A stretch of DNA of 64,000 nucleotides, taken from Synaphobranchus kaupii (lineage: Eukaryota > Chordata > Actinopteri > Anguilliformes > Synaphobranchidae). The stretch's first letter is position 1; each line of letters opens with the position of its first letter. The translations under genes were made by a program, and so were the position numbers. Location: the NCBI GenBank assembly GCA_029718625.1, contig CM056387.1:39160332-39224331 (forward strand), in the 5' to 3' direction. Positions 57,494 to 64,000 of this stretch are shown in pieces. The notes under the pieces are model-generated. The model worked only from the letters and a program-made list of their open reading frames with translations, was not told the origin of the DNA and did not search any database.

Positions 57494-58425
57494 TCTTAAA
57501 GGGACAGTGCAGAAATACACTACTGCACTCAGCTCTTAAAGGGGAAGCGCAGAAATACACAGCTGTGCTCAGCTCTTAAAGCATACAAGTACACTCCAGG
57601 CTCTTAAAGGGAAAGCATACAAGTACACTACAGGCTCTTAAAGGGAAAGCATACAAGTACACTCCAGGCTCTTAAAGGGGAAGCATACAAGTACACTCCA
57701 GGCTCTTAAAGGAAAAGCATACAAGTACACTCCAGGCTCTTAAAGGGAAAGCATACAAGTACACTCCAGGCTCTTAAAGGGAAAGCATACAAGTACACTC
57801 CAGGCTCTTAAAGGAAAAGCATACAAGTACACTCCAGACTCTTAAAAGAAAAGCATACAAGTACACTCCAGGCTCTTAAAGGAAAAGCATACAAATACAC
57901 TCCAGACTCTTAAAGGGAAAGCATACAAATACACTCCAGGCTCTTAAAGGAAAAGCATACAAGTACACTCCAGGCTCTTAAAGGAAAAGCATACAAATAC
58001 ACTCCAGGCTCTTAAAGGGGAAGCATACAAATACACTCCAGGCTCTTAAAGGGGAAGCATACAAGTACACTCCAGACTCTTAAAGGAAAAGCATACAAAT
58101 ACACTCCAGGCTCTTAAAGGGAAAGCATACCAGTATACTCCAGACTCTTAAAGGGGAAACATACAAGTACACTCCAGGCTCTTACAGGAAAAGCATACAA
58201 ATACACTCCAGGCTCTTAAAGGGGAAGCATACAAGTACACTCCAGGCTCTTAAAGGGGAAGCATACAAGTACACTCCAGGCTCTTAAAGGGAAAGCATAC
58301 AAGTACACTCCAGGCTCTTAAAGGAGAAGCATACAAGTACACTCCAGGCTCTTAAGGGAAAGCACAGAAATACACTCCAGTACTAGGCTCTTTAAGGGAA
58401 AGCGTACACATACACTGCAGTGCTA
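57494..58425. repeat. 34-bp minisatellite, about 27 copies
   Basis: The unit is ACTCCAGGCTCTTAAAGGGA followed by AAGCATACAAGTAC. The first copies (57494-57580) have longer, different spacers (GACAGTGCAGAAATACACTA) and match the solitary motif upstream, so the array probably grew from them rightwards. Confidence 0.95.
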
Positions 58426-59839
58426 AGATACTGCTTCTCCTTTCTCACGCCAATGCTGGACACCTTTACAGTGAATGAGAGAGCCTACCTTTTCAACAAG
58501 CCTGCGTCATAATCTGTCCCTTACATTACACACCAACTGAATATGGTTTTTCTTGTAGCATGCTGCCCTAGTGTGCTAAGCTTAAATGAATTCAAATGTT
58601 GGGTACACTGACTCATTTTTTAGTCTAAGTTGGGCACACCAAAAAAAATTTTTGGCCTGTTTTTAATACTGTTTTTAAGTATATATTAAAAAAATGTACA
58701 ACTAAATCCTACTATTTTATTAAGGACACAATCATTGATAATTGCATAAAACAGCCATCTTTGTGAAACAACAAACAAAAAAAAAAGAAGGAGCAGCTGT
58801 TCCTGAGAAATCGTCAATGGGACCTACAGATATGCAGCGGGGGGAAAACACCACAACTTTCTGCCCATTCTCTGTCTAATATGATTTATGCAACAGGCGC
58901 AGTTCGGAAAACAATCACTTCCAAACTGAAACAAAAGAGCCCTCGCTTATCAGCAACATAGGTCATAAACAGACAAGGAGCACACTGTGGAACAAAGTGA
59001 ACTGCTTTAACATTACAACTAGCAAAATAAAGCCACACAGTGCACACACGCACACGCACACACACACAGCTCACAGTATAGAAAGAAAACACGTTGTAAT
59101 GTGGCAGAGGGGGGCCTATGACCTCAGCTCCACTCTGTGGATTGATTGCGCATATCCCACATTTCAAAGAAAGGATTGTGTTCCCTCCTCCTTCAACCTT
59201 ACACACGGATCTAGCATGTTTCACACTCTCAGAAAAAGTGCCTAAAAAGGTACAAACACTTGTCACTGGGATGGCACCCTACAGGTTCAATAAAATTATA
59301 GCCCTAGACAGCAATAGCAAAATTATACCCCTAGACAGCTAATTATTTTGTAAATTCTTTGCATGTAAAAGGTACTTACTAGTACCCAAACAGAACACTG
59401 TTTGTATTTTCCTGGTACATTTCGAAATCTGTTCCTTAAAGAATAAAAATGTAGCTCCACTGTACCTTTAGTTCTGAGAGTGTTCAGTGGACTCTAGATT
59501 TAATCACACACTTGCTAAACTGTAACAAAAAATCGTTTTACGCTTCTATGAATTTCCAGAAGCTTCTACCAAAAAAAGACCCCAAGAAAATTAACATTTA
59601 AGGAGTGATGCAATTTCATCATCCTTCTTTTAACTAATTATTCGTGCAGATATATAACTGTGCACTGGCTTTTTGTCTGTTATATAATTTGTCATGTTAT
59701 ATCATCACGTTTGTTAAGAGTTTTTTAAGGGGATGGATAAATGTGGAGGCCGCTGATTGGGGCAGACCCCCAATGCTGAGTATTAACCAACCCTGAATTA
59801 ACCAACACGATTGAGCAGAACCAACAGATATATAAGAGG
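58426..59839. other. AT-rich unique sequence, no gene
   Basis: 59041-59070 short CA run; 59285-59340 a 35-bp direct duplication (AAAATTATAGCCCTAGACAG). No other structure recognised. Confidence 0.55.
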
Positions 59840-60245
59840 AACACTCAATTCAATTCAATTTTATTTGTATGGCGGTTTTTACAGAAACTGCCTAAAAGAC
59901 GCTGTGCAGAGGCGCGAAAACCAGGCCTAAAAACCCCAAAAAAGGAAACGAGGTATAAACTCCCCAGTGCTGAGAAAAGCACTCAAACAGTGGCGAGAAA
60001 AATCTCCCACGATGGGAGGAAATCTGGGGAAGAACCCGGCCACACTGATGATTCAGAAGAAAAATGATGAGAGATTATGGCACAAACAAGTGCACCCGGC
60101 CAACCGCAAATCAGCCGTGAGGGAACGCCAATGAAAAAAAGCAGGACAGACAGATGTAGGCCGCTGCTGCGCCTACCGGTACTGCTGCTCCTCAGACAAG
60201 AAGCCCCAGGAAGATTGGAAAGGCCGGAGCTGTCAGGCAAGCTGA
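59840..60245 (-). mobile_element. Antisense fish retroposon 3' end
   Basis: The plus strand starts with TTCAATTCAATTTTATTTGT followed by GGCGGTTTTTACAGAAACTG, and later has GGAGGAAATCTGGGGAAGAA and CCCGGC. This is the mutated order of a very common fish LINE-type 3' end (tail TTGAATTGAATTGA on the minus strand). Target duplications were not seen. Confidence 0.6.
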
Positions 60246-63200
60246 CACCTGTTTTCTCCCAAATAGCCGTCACGCGGGGCCCTTAATCACTTTAAGTAAA
60301 GAGTCCCGCCACGGCCTTTAAATCTTTTACGCAGCGGACCGCGTTCAGGAGACGATCCGAGCGCGGATGCCAAAAGGGAAAAAAAGCCGCAAACGAGTTT
60401 GCGTAAACGGGCCGGCCGGGCCGGCTTCTGTGTTTAAGCTTCGCTTTTATCACCGCTGTTGCTGGCCGCCGGAGTTTCGCCCGTACAGCGACGCGGGAGT
60501 GCGTGTTTGTTTTATCACGCGCGGTGCCTTCCTTAATTGTTTATCGAGAAACAAGAAAGCCGTTTCCCCCCCCCACCAACGGATTCAAAAAATCAGGGTG
60601 GAACCGAACTGTCCATTAGGCCACATTAAGCCGTTGATTTAAAAACGCATTAGCCAAATCACTGTCTGTTTGTTGAGTCTGGACTGACGGATGCGTCGGG
60701 TAATGCGGCAGTTTGGATGGGAGCGAGAATGAGAGATGGAGGTCTTTGAGAGGGCGGATAATTTAAAAATCCATCTCCCCGGACGGCAATACATTGGATT
60801 TTATTACTGGAATCCCGTTCAGCCACGGAAGAACGTGACGCAGGATGTACCACAATATCCAATGAAAGGTAAGTCTGCACCCCCCCCCCCCCCCCCACCT
60901 GCCTCCGCACCCCCTCACCACAGAGACTACATCTGAAAGCACTGCAGAGCGAAACCCCCCCCCCCCACCCCCCCCACCCCGCCACCAGAGTCTACATCTA
61001 AAAGGACTGCAGAGGCAGGCAGCGGGCAGACGCCGAGCCTAGCCTAGCTTGTCTGACTACACCACTTCCTCTTCAACGCGTGTTCTCCACACAGGGGAAA
61101 AGAAAGGAGAGAGAGAGAGAAAGAAAAAAAAAAACACCCGCGGGCGGCAGAGACGCTCGTAAATGTCCGCGTGCGGTTTGTCGAGCCGCTAGGCGCTCTG
61201 AGCCGTAGCATGTTCCGACGAACGTGAGAGCGCGGGATCGCGTGCGCGAGAGCCTATAAACGTACGGGCCCGGGCGACATTAAAGCAAGCCCTGAGTCTC
61301 GGCCAAACGGGCCTCGATTTATCTGCAGCGGCAAGGGAACGGACGGTGACTGACCGCCATCGTAACGGGCCGCTCTGTAATGCAGGTCTTTTCCGGATTC
61401 ACTCTGCTGCTGACCGGCACGTTATCCCGGTGTTTCCGCCAATGCGGGTCAGAGGAGCCGAGGCGCTGGCCTGGCCGTTAGCGGGACCTGAGAGCGCGGG
61501 TCACTGTGGCGGGTAGTGCAGGGGAGCCCCATCCCCAAAAACAGAATACTGATAAGAGCGGGTCTCTCTTAATTAAAGCAAGACCCTCGAGTCTCTTCCA
61601 CTGTGGAAGCTCCACTGTGCTCTATCTGTCTGTGTCCGTTAAATAGGAGGCTTTTCTTAAACTAACGCCTGCCAGGTAGAGCTAGGTGCCTTGGCCGGTC
61701 CCTTTCTATTTTTAATTTTAATTTTCGTAGTTATGGTATAATTCTTAAAATCGCTACCTGCGATTATTACCTGAATATCTCACGTCAGTATGACAAGGAA
61801 GTTAATCACTTTGGAATTTAGCATTTAGCCAACAGCACAGTTACACAACCTGCATGCATGTATCGCTTAGTGGTAAGATAGTCGTTTGAGGGACGGGCCT
61901 AATAATTGCTATTATGAAGAAATGCATGGGGAGAAGGCTAAAGGAATTATGCCAGATTACATATTGTGCTATTATGAATTATGAATAGTCTATTAAGTAC
62001 ATTCATTCATAGTTATGATACATAGCACACAAAAAAATATGTCAGCAAAGGTACTTATGATTAGCAAGGGCTGGAACCTATAGTCCAGACAGCATAGGTT
62101 TCAGTTTTAGCTATGTTAGCCGACTGTGACTGGTAGTCTACAGCAGTGGTTTGGTAGGTCTGTAGGTTTAATCTGACGCAGATTCCTTAAATTCCCGTGG
62201 TTTTAGTTCTTCCAAATGATGTGCCTGGTACCAGTTTGGCTCTCAGCGAGAGACAGCTCTCCTCCAATCAGAGCTCTCCGTACTGTAGTACCGTGTGGAA
62301 TTACCGGCTGGCGGGTGAGCAGGCATATTGGTTATAGCGGTGCGCTGACTTCAGCTCGTGGGTGGCGTGGCGGTAACTCCAGAGGTGTGAATGCCGATTA
62401 CAAATTACAACAAAAATCAGGGTAAAAGCCTTTCACGTTCGCGAGACGCGTGGCGCAGTCCGTACGGCGGCCAGCTCTGGAGCTGTACGCGAGTCCCCCG
62501 GCCCACCCTGCTCACCCCCCCCCCGCCATGACACCCCCTCACCTCCCTTCTCTATCCGTTACCCTCTCTGCTCTCTACCCGCGTGAGTAAAGCATAAAGA
62601 TATGCAAGGAGGGGCGGCCTGTTCTGCTGTCGCTTAAAAGAGCTCCAAACGGAGCTGTTCCCATGGCGATGGGGCGGGGGGTCTGACGTGAGATGCCCCA
62701 CGTGTGGGAAGGAGGGTCAGATGGAGGGGGTACACGGCTGTACCCGGCCCGACTCCCTAAACATGGGAGGGTGGGGGGGCGGAACTTTGACTGACGAATG
62801 CAGGCGAGTGTTACTTTCCTCTTTTATTTCACAGACACAGCCTGGTGACTTTGGCGATTACTGATTACTACTTGACAGCAAAAAGGAAAAAAAAAAAAAT
62901 CCTAATATTTGCATTTATTTGTAAGTCAAAGTAAAGGACTGAATGGATCAGGAGGAAGTGAGCATGTGTCACAAGCTGGCTCATATGCTCCGCCATCAGG
63001 TCTAACACCGGGGTACTCATGTCAAATCTGTGAGTAACACAGATGGCTCCCATCTGCCCCCCGCCCCCCCCCTAAAAGAAAATTGCCAAGGATAAACACT
63101 TACGATTATGAATTTTTTTTAATCGTTGATTAAAAGCCCAAAATATTCATGGGAGTTCAGAGTCCGCATGAGCATAAGACCCAGAAAAACACATAAAAAT

Positions 63201-63740
63201 ATCACTTTTATAATAATACGTTTTTGAGATTTTGGTCCCGGCAGTATTTTTGATTTGGGATTATAAAGGCCGCCGCCTCCTTTATCGTTGATAAGCATCC
63301 AAAAATTTGAGCTTGGATGGAGCTGGCAGCCCTGAATCCCAGAAGCGCTTTTTCACGGTCGGCTGGCCTAAGACCTTCCCCGCGGTTGCCCCCGCTGAAT
63401 GGCGGCGCGGCCCTGGGATCCCGCGACATGATGAACTGTGGGAAACGTGGTTTTGATTACAGGATGTTTATTGGGGTTAGCGTCGTGGCTAACGCGCCCC
63501 TGATGCCCGTAAGATGGGCCCCGGCGCGGAGCGGGGGAGTGAGCTCTGCTCTTTGATATTTTATTTGCCGCTTGTCATCCAGGAAGCGCGTGCGCGCTCT
63601 CAGGAGCCGAGGAGATGACAGGAGTCAGGGGCCCCCTGCAGCCCTCCCTCTCAAAAACGCTTCCTCAAAACGGACATGGAGCGAGTGTGACTATTCCATC
63701 ATTAAAGGGGAACCTGGGGTTGTGATCACCCACATATTTA
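60246..63740. other. GC-rich unique DNA, no gene recognised
   Basis: C17 at 60880-60896 and C-rich runs at 60955-60980. 60590-60860 is repeat-free, balanced sequence. 61100-61135 is GA/A-rich. 62860-62900 has an A13 run. No convincing exon. Confidence 0.5.
63080..63310. other. Candidate conserved non-coding element
   Basis: AT-rich island in GC-rich surroundings with AATCGTTGATTAAAAG, TTTTATAATAATACG, GGGATTATAAAGG and CTTTATCGTTGATAAGC. The homeodomain- and GATA/Cdx-like motifs are clustered and repeat-free. No conservation evidence was available. Confidence 0.22.
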
Positions 63741-64000
63741 TTCAACCAACTCTCTCTCTCTCTCTGTTTTTCTCTGGGATGAGGAGGCAGAGTGGGCCCC
63801 CTGTCTCTCTCTCTCTCTCTCACTCTCTCTGGTTTGAAAAGGGGAGGTGGCAGAGTGGACTCCCTGCCTCCCCCTCTCTCTCTCTCTCTCTCTGGGTGGA
63901 GGAGGGGAGGTGTTGGAGTGGACTCCCTGCCTCTCTCTCTCTCTGGTTTGAGGAGGGGAGGTGTTGGAGTGGACTCCCTGCCTCCCTCTCTCTCTCTCTC
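63741..64000. repeat. CT-rich minisatellite, about 55-75 bp units, runs off the window
   Basis: GGAGGGGAGGTGTTGGAGTG then GACTCCCTGCCTCCCTCTCT and a variable (CT)n is repeated about four times. The array is cut by the window end. Confidence 0.9.

Noticed and set aside
62450..62515. tRNA-like sequence (GTGGCGCAGTCCGTACGG ... GCGAGTCCCCC)
   Set aside because: The A-box and B-box resemblance does not extend to an acceptor stem or a proper anticodon arm.

Overview
The window reads as nuclear DNA from a teleost fish. The evidence is repeat content: a Sleeping Beauty-type salmonid/cyprinid Tc1 terminus, two deleted copies of other Tc1-like families, a Tx1/L1-like LINE 3' end inserted in (GA)n, two well-known fish retroposon tails, and very dense micro- and minisatellites. 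I could not place it to species. I found no intact protein-coding gene, rRNA or tRNA. Most open frames are tandem repeats read through. The only recognisable protein remains belong to transposable elements: a frame-damaged THAP zinc finger, three C-terminal fragments (two Tc1-like transposases and one LINE reverse-transcriptase protein), and nothing cellular. The window could be a gene desert, a large intron, or a minisatellite-rich (for example subtelomeric) region.

Layout. 1-10.7 kb is AT-rich. It holds a pri-miRNA-like hairpin (2441-2517), then a 2.5 kb foldback element (about 3541-6033) built from two inverted Tc1-like ends around a core with a decayed THAP exon. Next come a common fish DNA-transposon 5' end, a 40-bp minisatellite (7024-7875) and an 811-bp tandem duplication (8524-9826). 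The duplication carries a paralogue of the foldback's insertion site without the foldback. 10.7-29 kb alternates CpG-rich unique DNA (one promoter-like patch at 12540-13080, a few candidate conserved non-coding stretches) with CA/GT arrays and minisatellites of 18, about 80, 35, 31, 49 and 28 bp. 29.6-30.1 kb is a deleted Tc1-like element and 31.1-31.5 kb a SINE-like retroposon. 32-38.4 kb holds arrays of 45, 44 and 33 bp.

39-54 kb contains two LINE 3' ends associated with GA microsatellite, a 23-bp array, and the largest feature: a 4.9 kb array of about 100 units of 46 or 53 bp (48809-53725). 54.5-60.2 kb has a 36-39 bp array, three Tc1-type pieces packed into under 1 kb (55097-56045), a 34-bp array seeded from a nearby dispersed motif, and an antisense retroposon tail. 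The last 4 kb is GC-rich unique sequence that runs into a CT-rich minisatellite at the window edge.

The pieces do not form a pathway. What stands out biologically is transposon chimerism (Tc1 ends with a THAP exon), microsatellite-associated LINE insertion, and an exceptional load of tandem arrays and long G/C homopolymers. All family assignments come from motif recognition without any database search.
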